A DNA stretch of 64,000 nt from Anoplopoma fimbria (lineage: Eukaryota > Chordata > Actinopteri > Perciformes > Anoplopomatidae), in the NCBI RefSeq assembly GCF_027596085.1, contig NC_072472.1, positions 21,595,552-21,659,551 on the forward strand. Direction: 5' to 3'. The position numbers were made by a program, and so were the translations under genes. The notes beneath the pieces are model-generated. The model did not search any database. It saw nothing but the letters and a program-made list of their open reading frames with translations, and was not told where the DNA came from. Shown here in pieces: positions 25,763 through 37,866 of the stretch; the stretch's first letter is position 1; every line of letters begins with the position of its first letter.

Positions 25763-28700
25763 CTGAACAGAGAGAGAGAGTGGACATAAAGTGTTTAATC
25801 CACTTTTGTTTGCTAAATCAGGACGGCTTATAGAACTAATGTTTTTTTTTATGTCCAATGGATTATTAAATTATCAATCATTTCTTATTTACTTTTGTAT
25901 TCTTTGTCATAAACAGATTTACAATGATGATTGCTGGGTAATAAGTTATTGTTGTCAATGTCAAGTCTCCATTTTAACATGTGATAAGACCATATAATAT
26001 ACTCTAGCTAGTTCAGGTGCAAGATCTGGCAAGACTGGCAAGCTGAGAAGATCTGCAGCCATGCCTTAAACATAGAAGAAGAAGTGAGTAACCAGGGCCG
26101 TCATTCTAGCTTGCACTTGTAAAGACCAAACAACACTGACTTCAGCAAATGTGTTTTAAAGGGACAAGACCTGAACAGAAAGATGACAGAAGTCTTTATC
26201 TGCCCTCATCTGTTAGATATACTAATATCCCACAAGGATTTATTTGGCTTCTCTTAAATCATGACCGCCTCACCTCATGTGGAATGGCACCACGTTGTCT
26301 AGACAAAGAGGAGATGGAGGTAGATGTGCCAGAAGGGGACCAGGTCCCAAAGGGGACCGGACCAGTTGGCTTTACTGGTAAACCACAGTTAATTAAGTAC
26401 ATCTCCTGGGATTTAACTGATGAGATTTCATCCCAGATTCATGGACTAGAAAGTATGAAAACTGAAAATATAACAAAAAGACTAGTCTTAACTGCTGCCT
26501 AAGGGTTCCTTTCAGGGGTTTGAAAAATATATAAATGTCTGATTATAAAAATCTGTTCTTCAATAAATTGTATAATAAGAGACTGATTCTGATTCAGAGA
26601 GAATGACTCCTCTTCAATCTCATTTCAAGCATCAGTGGAACTGATAGTGTACTTCCCAGGATACATTTTATAGCACAGGGATTCGCCTGACAGCACTTTT
26701 GGGGTTCTGGGACACACTTCAGAAAATTACTTTAGAATATAATTAGAAAGATATGAAATCTAAATATAGCACCTTACAAAGAGACACGGAATCAAGACGT
26801 CCACGTTTCTTTAGTTCTGATTTCAATACATTCTTTGTGTATTATTTTTCATTTATTAGTTTTTTGTAAGGGACAAGTGCAAAGAAACAGGGACACTCTC
26901 CGGAGGGGCATCCAATGTACTGTTCATGTGTTTATAACAGGAGCTAATGTCCAGCACCAGTCCCTTAATAAATCAGTGCACTTAATAGTCAAAAACAGCC
27001 ATCTATGATGACACACCAACAAAATGTCAGATGAAACAAACAAAAAAGAAGACAAAACATTTACAGCACTGACTTGAGTTCATAAATAATGACTAGTTGG
27101 TGTCATTATTAACAGTTTTTCCCAGACTTAATTGTACTAGAAAACGTTTTGAAATCCTGAATTCCCCAGAGTTGTGCCATTAATTGAGAATGCAGTTTGC
27201 TTAAAGTCATACAGTGACTAATTCTACATTTTCTTCTAATAAACCTTTGGTGTTAGTGGCGGTATGGTGACGTCTCGTTATGAAAGTGTTGAAAATGGGT
27301 GGAGCTAGATGGTAGAGATATTTAAATGTAAAGCCTGAGGCTGGAGTAATTAATGTTAAAAAAAATAAAGATTATGTTTCTTTAGGATATTTCAATGATG
27401 ACATCTTAGTTGTTTCATTCTCAGTTGGTTCTGTTTAATAATTATAGTTAATTAAGTGGTGGGAAGCCTTTTTCTTTTCCACAGTGTACTCACAACGGAG
27501 TTCATACACTCTCAGGTAAAGAGAAGAACTCAGGACTCCACGATCTAAAAAACATAACGCTGATTTGCCCGGTTCTTCTTTTTTTTAAATCTGTTAACAC
27601 TGTGTATATGTTGTCTCATGGCAGATAGTACCAGCAAAACAAATACATATCATTTCTTGTTGAGCTCGTACAAACATTTTACAGTTTTGGGGTTAAAATG
27701 TGCTCACTACCTTTTATTACTTCAATGAACTGGAGCAGAGTTGGAAAAAAGTAACTCTCTCCCAGAATCTCTGGTCATCATTATAAATATGTTCCACTCC
27801 TCGGATTTTATAGCAAATCAAGGCCCTGTCTCCACAGTGGGAGCTTTGCTCCGATGGATCTGCTGGGACATTTTTTAACTTGGGGGAGTTCAGTCTCTAT
27901 GTTTTGGACAGGAATACACATACATATAAACTTCCCAATTCTTTAATGATGATTCTTTGCTTAAGATTTTGATACTTAGTGCAGTTTCCTTGTAGATTAA
28001 TCCAACGGTCAATCCAATTGTCTGACGCAGTGTAATTACACTAGTGAAGCCTAAACGTCCTTCTTTTGTGCTTTGCTGGCCCCTGGCCTGGCCTAAGTGC
28101 GTGAGTACAGAGGAGCCCATTTAAAAACAAGCTTGTGCAAGCCTCTTCCTCCCCATCACACCACTCAGCAAAGTGCTGCTCCGTCAACAGCCGGATAGAG
28201 TCTGGTCCACTCTCTCCCTACTGCTGTGTTTCCTTTTTGAATTGCGTCTGCTTCATCTTTGGCTCAGAGTTTATCGCCAATGACTCTGCTGAGAAAGGGA
28301 CTGCAGGTTGAATAAATCCTTGCAGCGGAGACATGAATCATGTCCGTTAATAGATCCAATTGAAGTTATTTGGTCTACTCAAATAAGGAGCCTTAGTGGC
28401 TGATTCTAACCTTGCCACAGGAACTATTTGCAGGAGGCATTGATGCACTGTTGCTTGAAAATTTGTCAGGGTACAAAAACACAAATTGAATTCCCTAAGA
28501 GCACTTTCCACTCATGCAGCATCCTGTCTGTTTACTGCTAGCTTTGCTGACTGGAATATTTTCTTCTAGCATAAAGAGAGGGTGTGAAATCATAGCTTCC
28601 ACATTAAAGCAGACAGAAGCATGTGCAGGAATTGAATGTCTGCAATAGTGTGTGTTTGGGATGTGTGTCAGCCTTTTATTTTGTCTGACCTTCACAGCGG

Positions 28701-29300
28701 GAGCTGGTGGTGGTCTCAGGTGCTTCCCCGTGTTTTTACAAGCATGCAGGTATGAAAACAGCCAATCAGAGCACTCGTCAGAGGTCATTTAATGCAATGG
28801 AGGCAAAACACAGGCCCTATTATGCTGTGGGAGGGCTGACCACAACTACATGACCAAACAACACATCCTACACCTATTCCACTGCAGATTTGGAAGGCAT
28901 TGATGACACCATCATGCTTGTCATATGCAGAAAGTCCATTTCTTTAACATGTTGGTTAATTTAATTCCCAATGAAGAATGTTATTTTGTACAAGAACATT
29001 GCCCACACAGGTCTAGTGCTATTTAGATCAATCTGCTGTGCATCATGAATTTGAAATGAAATCATTGCTCACATCTATTATTACCCTTGGCTTAACCCAA
29101 ATCATAATTGTATTGAAAATGCCTTTGAAATCATTCTGTCCCACATAAATATAACTGAAACGGATTTGGCAGCTGTGGCAGAAATGGAAATCAAGCAAGT
29201 GCATGTCATCAGCTCATCAGAGTGAGAAAAAAAGGAAGAGGAGAGTGGGGGAGGGAGAGAAGAGCAGCGAAGAGCGAGGAAGGAGAGATGTAGGAAACCA
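25763..29300. other. fez1 upstream region, no gene recognised
   Basis: AT-rich DNA with no recognisable exon or repeat family. A 117-codon plus-strand frame at 26149-26502 resembles no protein and has no visible splice or promoter context. A non-coding fez1 first exon may lie here or in the GC-rich block that follows. Confidence 0.45.
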
Positions 29301-29920
29301 TGGTTACAAGGCAGGGATGGAGGGAAGATGATGCACAGCAGGGAGGACCTCAGGGAGGTCAGGGCTGGAAGAAGAAGGAACGGCAGGATGATTGGTAGAG
29401 CAGGAAGACAGATTACCTGCAGTAGATGTGCCGCTGTTGTTCTGGTTAGGTTTGAAGGCAGGATGTTCTCAGACGAGGAGATGATGTGCCTAAGCCTCCC
29501 TCCACTGCAAAACCCACCGACGAGCAGCAGCAGTCACAGTCATTCCAGGGGGAAAGCCAGAGAAACAGAATCAGGAGGTGAAGATGGCAGCGTGGTGTGA
29601 GCTTCCGTCTGTATCCCTTCCCTCACCCGTTAGCCCACAGCCTCCCTTATCTGTCCTCCCACAGCCCGTTGTTTTCCAATCAATAGGCAGCCAGCCCCAG
29701 CCTGCACTGAGCCTGCGCACTGCCAGGCCTCTGACGATATCAGCCCCCCCCCTCTCTCTTTCTTCCCTCCCTCTCCTCTCGTTCTCCCTTTGTCCCTGCC
29801 TCCTGCCTCCTCCCACCCTCCTTCCCCCCCTCCACGCACTAATTCCCCAATATTCATGAGGACAGAAGGAGGGGGTGGAGGTAGGAGGTTTGGGGGAAGG
29901 AGATGTGTGTGTAACAAGGT
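29220..29920. promoter_or_regulatory. GC-rich, strand-asymmetric block, candidate fez1 promoter
   Basis: An abrupt change to purine-rich (29220-29380) and then strongly C/T-rich (29590-29850) sequence inside AT-rich flanks, including a 'cctgcgcactgcc' word like half an NRF1 site. The open frames on both strands are compositional. The location about 3.8 kb above the fez1 start exon suits a 5' UTR exon or promoter, but no TSS signal fixes this. Confidence 0.3.
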
Positions 29921-29929
29921 GGCACATTG

Positions 29930-32000
29930 TTTAACGGTCTACCTTCTATTGAATCCTGATGATATCCACCAGCTTTCTGCCACAGATCAGAGTGGAATGA
30001 CATTTCCAGAAGAAAATGTATTATTGTGAACCTGTATGTAAAACTGCAAGGTGACAAAAAATGACTGAACATCACACTATGAAGCGTTCAAGACTACCTT
30101 TGAAAATTTTGTGAAACAGAAAACGAAATTCCGAGCTTGCGTTGATTCCAAAGCTTGTGTCGTTATTTAACTGTCTTCCTTATTTTGAAACAACAAAGCA
30201 GAACGTGTCAGAAAACATCATAAACATATAATCAAATATAATTAAAAAACGTAAAGCTAATATTATATATTTATATTAATACTGATATTATTGTCAAGTA
30301 ATTTAAAGGTCACAAATTGTTATAATGCTATTAGCCGTCCAATCTTCAAGTGTAATCTAAGTTAGGATTTAAAATATCAAATTATCACAAATTTGATGCT
30401 GACCCCTCCCTCCCTCCCAGCCTGTGCCTTCAAAATCTGCATAATCCCTGCTTTAAATCAGCAGCCGGTGTTGACACCTTCTGTCTAAAAGCCTCGGCCC
30501 TACTAGTATAAACACATGCTCATATTTTTAGCTTGTCATAAACGTTATTAACACGCACTGAGAGCACTCAGACTGTGAAATATTATAATATGGCTATGTT
30601 TGCGGTCTGGGACATCTCAGCTCTCAGATATGAGCAGATTTGACGGATTAATCTTTCTACAGTTTGAGAGGATAAAATAATTGAGAAAAATAAACTGTTT
30701 GTGTCAGTGAGGATTTTTTCATGATGCAGACGTTTCCTTAACAGATTTTAAACAGTAATTTAGACCGAAAAATGTGACTTTACTGATAGAAATGCTAGGC
30801 TTTGTGTAACTATTGAGTGAAGTTTGTTCAAATGTGAAATAACAGTGCCCTGATATCTGCCCTATATACCTAAAGCAATAGGATTATCAAAATATGTATT
30901 TATTGTAAAACTAAATCCTTGAGGTTTTTAAATACAGTGATAAGTGTCAATTTCCCATCTTTTTTTAAAGTTGCTTTTCCTTAAGTTACAGTGTGTAGCA
31001 TATCAGGAGATCTATTAGCAAAAATGGAATATCATATTCCTAACTATGTCTTCATTAGTTTATAACAACCTGAGAATCATGTGTGTTTTCATTAGATTTG
31101 AATGAGTTTTTAGTTTTTAAGTTATTTTCATTTACATTCATTTTCAATATAATTTGCCACAATTCCTAAGTTTAGAAGTATAAAGTAAAACAAATAAAAA
31201 ACTGAAATGGAAATTGAATCTCAGATTTTTTATTAAAACCACATATAACACAATAGTTAACAAGATTTGGGGATTTTGAAAGTTGTTCTTATAGGCCTGT
31301 GTGATCAGGGGGGAAAAAAATTACATTTTAGTTAACACAAACTATTGACATTATAGAAGCTAAGTTTAATATTATAAAAAAAAGTTTTTAAACTATATAA
31401 ATCCATGGATTGCCCTTGGCACACATCTTATGCTGTGTTCACACCAAAGGTGAAGCGGGAGTTTACTGGCAGGATCATTTGTGTTTACCCGCGTCATTCA
31501 CTCCATTAGTACTAACAGCTCCTTTTAACATGGACAAATAGAAAAATGATCACGGAAGACATTCATTGTTGGATTTATTAGTTTAATAAAGTCACTTGTA
31601 AACATACTGTTCTGTTGTTGTGCTGGATTCCAAAGCTTCTGAAAGGCGATGACAGAGAATGAGTTTCTAGACCGCAGCGTTATACTTTGATGTCATATAC
31701 GACATTGCCTCTACTACCTCTTTACACCAATCCCTCATCTTTCATCTGTCTAACTTTACATGCAGACACTTCTACCTGCTTATCACGCAAACTAATACAC
31801 GGTGCCTTTCTCATCCCCAATACACCTCGTCTCCTCGATCCTCTGGCTTGAGATACTGAAATTGATCCCATGGCTACATATTGAAGGACATTCCTATTCC
31901 TCAAATGCATCTTGAGGAGCAAGGAGGCCTGCCTGAGGAGCTAGGAGCTAGGAAACAGTGGGTATCATTTGATGAAGTCTTTTCGGCACTCTTTACAAAT
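29930..32000. other. Intergenic AT-rich DNA
   Basis: No exon recognised. Around 31430-31520 the words 'gctgtgttcacaccaaaggt' and 'gtttacccgcgtcattcact' look like a worn piece of a dispersed fish repeat. The rest shows nothing I can name. Confidence 0.4.
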
Positions 32001-32003
32001 AAA

Positions 32004-32571
32004 ACAGGTGCAACACACAACGGGAATACCACATACCTAATTGACTTTCACATTGATATTACTTATGTTTTGGCATTGAATGTAGGCTATATCTTATTTA
32101 ACTGTATAATATAGGCTATATCTGTATAGTGCGTCAGATGAAAATGCATGACATCAGACCCCTTCTTGTCTCATTATGCCACGCTGGGAATTGAAATAAA
32201 AGTAAATATATAATGTATCACAGGGACTATCTACAAAGTGCAATTCCAAAAAGACCCACTACAAACATATTTGGGTGAATTCCTGTTTGTAACAATATTC
32301 AATAACTTCACTGTGCAGTGTGACTTGTACACATGACATCTATTGCATTCTGTCCATCCTGGGAGAAGGATCCCTCCTCTGTCGTTCTCCCAGAGGTTTC
32401 TTCCTTTTTTGTTGTTAAAGAGGTTTTTTAGGGGAGTTTTTCCTGTGCCGATGTGAGGGAAGGACAGAGGATGTAACATGTGCACAGATTGTAAAGCCCT
32501 CTGAGGCAAATTTGTAATTTATGATTTTGGGATATATAAAATAAATTGAATTGAATTGAATTGACCAAAAT
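32004..32571 (+). mobile_element. Composite element: 330-bp head fused to an L2-like LINE 3' tail
   Basis: The first 327 bases (32004-32330) are an unrelated head. The rest is the L2-like 3' tail: 'tccatcctgggagaaggatc', 'gtttttcctgtgccgatgtg', 'attgtaaagccctctgaggc', ending in repeated GAATT units. Positions 32004-32410 match 48166-48572 without a mismatch or gap by eye; after that the two copies differ at many sites. Confidence 0.8.
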
Positions 32572-33450
32572 CCCTGTCTTAGACATGTAATTAATATTTT
32601 CTGAAAAAGTCATAGTACAGTATGTCATGATATGTCTGAAAAAAGTCATAGTATAATATGTCAAAAAAAGGTCATAGTACAATGTGTAGAATAAAGTAAA
32701 AAAAAATCCTAGTATAATACATTGAAAAAGAAAAAAGTCATAGGGTAGTATGTCCAAAAACGTCATAGTATAGTATGTAGAACAAATAAATTGTATATGG
32801 TGTCGAAAAAAGTAAAAAAAAAGTAATAGTATAGTATGTTGAAAAATGTATAATAAATCATAATACAGTGTGTTGAAAAAAGTAATTGCATAGTATGTTT
32901 AAAAAAAGTAATTGTATAGTATGTTGAAAATGGTTAAAATGTCATAGTACAGTATTTCAAAAAAGAAAAAAAAGTCTTAGTATAGTTTGTATAGTATAGT
33001 AAGAAAAATGTCATAAAAAGTTGTAGTATAAAATGTCGGAAAAAAGTTGTATAGCATGCCGTAAAAAGTAAAAACAAAAATCATTGTATAATATGTCGAA
33101 AAAAGTTAAGAAAAGAGTTGTATTATGTTATGTTGAAAAATATCATAATATGATATGTTGACCAAAGTCATAGTAAGGTACGTCGAAGAAAGTAAAAGAA
33201 AAGTCATAGTATAGTATGGCGAATGTAAAAAAAGAGGTCAAAGTATAGTATGTAGAAAAATGTCATAGTAAGGAATTCTGAAAGAAGTCATAGTATGGTA
33301 TATCGATAAAAGAAAAGAAAAGTAATAGTATTGTATGTTGAAAAATGAAAAAGGTCATAGCAAAAAAATGTCATCGTATGGTATGTCCAAAAATGTCTTT
33401 GTATGGTATGTCGAAGACAGTCATAGCATAGTATTTAAAAAAACGTTCTA
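32572..33450. repeat. Degenerate tandem array, unit near gtcatagtatagtatgtcga
   Basis: About 880 bp of imperfect repeats of roughly 25-40 bases, each with 'gtcatagtatagtatgt' followed by an A-rich spacer. It starts right after the L2-like tail and ends in a TATATA/ACGTAT stretch. The only open frames in it come from the repeat itself. Confidence 0.85.
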
Positions 33451-34420
33451 AAAAAAAGTATATATACATATATATATACGTATATATGTAACTACCTGCC
33501 TCTGTCTTCTGCATTTCACTCTTGCTGCCATACAAGACAGATAATGAATCAGTGCACAAGACAACTCTATCAGTGAACACACGTGTGACGTCAGTACACA
33601 GGAGCTGCTGGACCTACCTGCTTGGTTAAGGAAGCGATTGACAAATACAAGATGAAATCTCACTGAACATTTCCTTACACCAACATTAAAACGAGAACAT
33701 ACGAGCGTGCACAAAATGCTTGAGCACACACCATGCAGTACATGCCTTGTTAGGGTAGGCTACACAAATGTTATAATCATTAGTGTGAAGCTTTATGACC
33801 AACCAGCCAACAAACACCACCTTCATAGTCTCTGCAAGCAGCTGCTTCTTATCCACACAAGAAGGGAATGAAAGGGTCAGAAAAGGAGAAAAAGGAGATC
33901 TGGCCAGTCGGAGGCCTCCCATTACTACGGCAACATAGCTCACACAGCCCAGCATTGCACCGACGCTGGTTGCCATGGTTATACTGTAATTGCACTGGCA
34001 AAGGCAAAGGCATCAGTGGGGAATAAGTAGCCCTTTTCAGCTAGCTGTGAAAAAACACCACAGTTAGCTTTAACTGTGCTGGTTTTAATTGAGGAGATGG
34101 GACATAGCATGTGGCTTATTTATATATATTTTTCACAATTTTAGCTTAATAAGGGCAAAATATAGGCTACAAGTGTGAATTGATACAGCATGGTTGGTAT
34201 GGAATGAAATAGCTGAACTGCAGAAAGAGAGTAGCTGCATATTTGCAGTTAAATTTGATACAAAATCCTAGCATCTTTAACAAATGATATGGTAGTCATT
34301 AAACAATGACAGCTGTTAAAATGAGTTGAAACAGATTCAGTGTGTGTTCACTAGAACACTTTCACAGCTAATTTCCCTCATTAGCACAACTTCTACGAGC
34401 TAATGAGCTCCAAGGAAAAC
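33451..34420. other. Intergenic sequence between tandem array and LINE remnant
   Basis: A short AT microsatellite (33461-33490) and then unique-looking DNA. Open frames on the minus strand (33448-33976) have no recognisable domain or splice context. Confidence 0.4.
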
Positions 34421-34424
34421 TAAA

Positions 34425-35552
34425 CAATGGATCAGTTGGGTACACCAGGAGCACTCTTGGCACTAAATTCAGTCTTTAGAGGGGGATCCTTCGCTGCATA
34501 TAGCTTTACATCTACCGCTTGGAGGGATTGGACTGACCAACAAATGTTATTACAGAGACTAGAGCATTTGATTTGCTTAAAGGATTTGCACTTAGCTGGT
34601 TTAAGTCGTATTAACAGATCGATCACAGTTTGTATATGTAAACAACGAAACCTCATTGAAAACCAAATTAAGTCACGGAGTTCCACAAGGGTCTGAGCTT
34701 GGACCAATTTTATTTACCTTATATATGCTTACTTTAGGGAATATTATCAGAAAACACTTTGTAAACATTCATTGTTATGCAGATGATACCCAATTATATC
34801 TATCTATAAGCAAGACGAAACCAAGTTCTCTAAACTTCAAGCATGTCTTAAGGACATAAAAACCTGGATGACCTGCAACTTCTTGATGTTAAACTTAGAC
34901 AAAACTTAAGTTGTACTACTAGGCCCAGAACACCATCGAAATCAATTACCTAACGATATAGTTTCTATAGAGGGCATTGCCATGGCATCCAGCACTGCCG
35001 TAAAGAACCTTGGAGTTCTCTTTGATCAGGATCTGTCTTTTAACTCTGAGATAAAACAAATTTCAACAGCTTTTTTTTACCTCAACAACATACAGTAACA
35101 TTTTGAAAATCAGGCAAATCCTGTCTCAAAGCAAAAAACTAGTTCATGCAATTGTTACCTCTAGACTAAATTACTGCAATTCCTTATTATCAGGCTGCTC
35201 TAATAAGTCTCTTAAATCTCTACAGTTGATCCAGAATGCTGCAGCACGTGTTCTAACAAACACTAAGAAAAGAGATCATATTAGCTTCTCTTCACTAAAT
35301 CAAGAATAGAATTTAAATTCCTCTTCCTCACCTACAAAGCTTTAATTTGGCCAGGCACCATCTTATTTTAAGGAACTTAGTTCCATATTACCCAACTAGA
35401 GAGCTGCACTCCCTGAATGCAGGGTTACTTGTGGTTCTGGAGTATCAAAAAGTAGGATGTAGTAGGCTCTCATAGGTTTCTTTCTTTCTTTCACTCCCTG
35501 GGTTTTTTAATTTGTGATTTTGGGCTATACAAAATAAATTGAATTGAATTTA
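34425..35552 (+). pseudogene. Decayed non-LTR retrotransposon (CR1/L2-like) reverse transcriptase, 3' end
   Basis: 5'-truncated LINE. Translation in shifting plus-strand frames gives the reverse-transcriptase core [18 protein letters not shown] and [12 protein letters not shown] (the YADD active site), then LNYCNSLLSG and LQLIQNAAARVLT, a C-terminal order typical of CR1/L2-clade elements in fish. Frameshifts and stops (for example after the YADD block near 34850 and in 'LDKT') show it is dead. The 3' end is 'gggctatacaaaataaat' plus GAATT units, the same tail as the short copies at 32.5, 42.9, 48.7 and 49.0 kb. Confidence 0.85.
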
Positions 35553-35554
35553 AT

Positions 35555-37866
35555 ACCCAGTCCTCAAAGTAAAAACAAAAGAGCAAAATGCCTTTTTTTC
35601 TGGAATGGAGGCAACAACACTACAGGAATGAGAGCAGCTTCAGTTTTTGTGTGTTTGTCTGTGAGACAATGACAGGACTAATACTATGAGGATTAAAGAA
35701 CACACCCTTATAGACCCTCTGATGAGACGTTGATAATAATTAGATTCTGCAGCTCATGCAAGTCCTTTCATTTTAGTTGTCCCATGCAGAAAATATATAC
35801 ACATGTAATACAAATTATACATATATATTATTGCTGTACATAATATTTTTAGATAACAGCAATGTAAATGTAGAAAGACATCTTTTCATCCATGTATTTC
35901 AAAAGTATGCCAGGCGATGGAATGTAGTTTGTCCTGTCTGGTCAGTATGTACTTTGCTGACATCTAGTGCTGATTGCAGGAACATCATGTGAATAACCTG
36001 CTCAAGACAAATAGAGGGCGATTTCAAATATGCCACATAATATCTTATTTTATATAATATTATACTACAATCAGAAGCGACACAGACATAAAGCATGACC
36101 CCTGGACCCCTGGAGGCTCTTACTGTATTTCTCACTGTAGGGCTGTGACTTGCTCCTGTATTGATGGTGGCTCAACAGCAAAGGGAACCAAGTCAGTTTC
36201 ATATACATTTTATTATTATTTCTGGAACTATTCCGTCACTGAAGTGTCATGGGACATTGTTTTCTGATCGGCTTACAAATAAAACTTCCATAAAGCATCA
36301 TAACAATGAAAGTTCTTCTCTAAGTCAGATAACTGCTGGTTTACCCCTAATCCCCTAATCTATGTATCAAAGTTTAATTTGACTATTCAGACTTGATGGA
36401 TCTCTTCACCATAACAGACATTTTGATCAATTCTGGTGCAGACATCGGCCGACCTGATTTGTCTGTTCTGCTGTTTTTCCTTTTTTCAGATGTGCCAAAG
36501 CCACAAAACCTTCCCAATATACATACTCCCTTTTTTGAATCTCTTGAGTAGATAAACTGCAGTCAAAAGTTTCTGAACGGTTTATATTTTGGGATTGTTA
36601 AAATGCAATCAGGCAACGCACTTTTGGTCAAAAAGGAAAGTTCAGTTTATTCACACAGCACCTCTCTGATGCAGTCAACTTAAAGTGCTTTACAAGTTGA
36701 TTAAAACAAAGAAAAGGACAAACTCGAAGTACTTAAGACAGTTAAAAAACACATAGGTAAAAGGTCTGTCCAACCAAATGTCTAAAGGAGGAATGTTTGA
36801 CCAACGGAGCAAGTCTCAGTCAGACGACCCTCTAGTCCAAACTTTATGATCTGGTGTCAAACATTAATGAATAGAACTTTCAGCCTTTGGACTGCTGTTC
36901 TCAGAGAAGGACAATTCAATATCCAATAGACTACAATCCATCAGTGGTAGAGTCAAGAATGAAACAGCAGCACAGAACCTTGTTTCACTCTTTCTTTAAA
37001 TAAATACAGTATATAGTTGACTGAGTCAATAAACGTGTTATGAGACGGTCTATACAGCAGTGTCTCCCCTAATGACTCCTTTCTCTCTGCATACTGAAAG
37101 TCAAGTGGAATTTGTTGGGAAGGAATCTGTTCATATTTGTTATGATTATATTCCATGTAGCTGGATATGTATTTTACAGCACAATGTGCTGAATGATGTT
37201 CTTCTATGGTACTGTTTAAAAAAGTCCCTTCCAAATAAGGCTGTCATAAAAACTGTTTTCACTTCATGATTATCATGGTCAAAAGAATGTAAAATATTGT
37301 TAATTTTGTGATATCTTCAGAAATTCGATCAGTCAAATGCATCTGCATCTTTGTTTTTTTTTTGCGTTTTGTCTGGTTTTTTTTGCAAATGAAGGTAGGG
37401 AGACACTATAACTGTACAAATGTGTGACTTAAGGGGCGGTGCATTATTTAGACAATATCACCATATGTGTAGAATTAAAATGGTGTCATATTTCATTTTA
37501 TGAACTATCACGGTTATTGTCAATATCAGTATATCACAACACCCCTATTTCCAAACCTTCCAAGGCCCAGTTCAGACTTCGGGGTAGAGGGAGCTAGGGA
37601 CTTCATTTGTTGCTCAATATTCATATTTTAATCAAAAATATCTCCTAGAACATGATTAAGTATAAACTGACTACCGGCTATTTTCTCTCCGATGCCCAAT
37701 ATCCATCTACATTGTCAAAGTCTCTTTTTCTGAAGGTCATGATTAATGGTTAACAACCCTATCATGTGCTGATAATGTCAGGTAATGTTGTAATGAATGT
37801 TTTTTCATATTCACTTAGGTAAAAGATGTCATATGGTATATAAAATATTCCCTTATATAAGGGCCA
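35555..37866. other. Intergenic gap downstream of cfap58
   Basis: No gene recognised. Around 36635-36710 'gtttattcacacagcacctc' and 'aaagtgctttacaagttgat' resemble the end of a dispersed fish repeat. The portion near 37867 must include the cfap58 3' UTR; minus-strand ATTAAA (plus tttaat near 37629) is one possible polyadenylation signal. Confidence 0.4.

Noticed and set aside
26149..26502. 117-codon frame upstream of fez1
   Set aside because: No recognisable domain, no splice sites that fit, and no repeat or promoter context.
29571..29927. Overlapping frames of 93-118 codons on both strands
   Set aside because: Caused by GC-rich skewed composition with few stops; low-complexity translation and no domain.
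32231..32509. Minus-strand frame shared with 48393-48704 and partly 42683-43012
   Set aside because: Identical peptides arise because the three regions are copies of the same LINE tail; antisense to the element and not a gene family.
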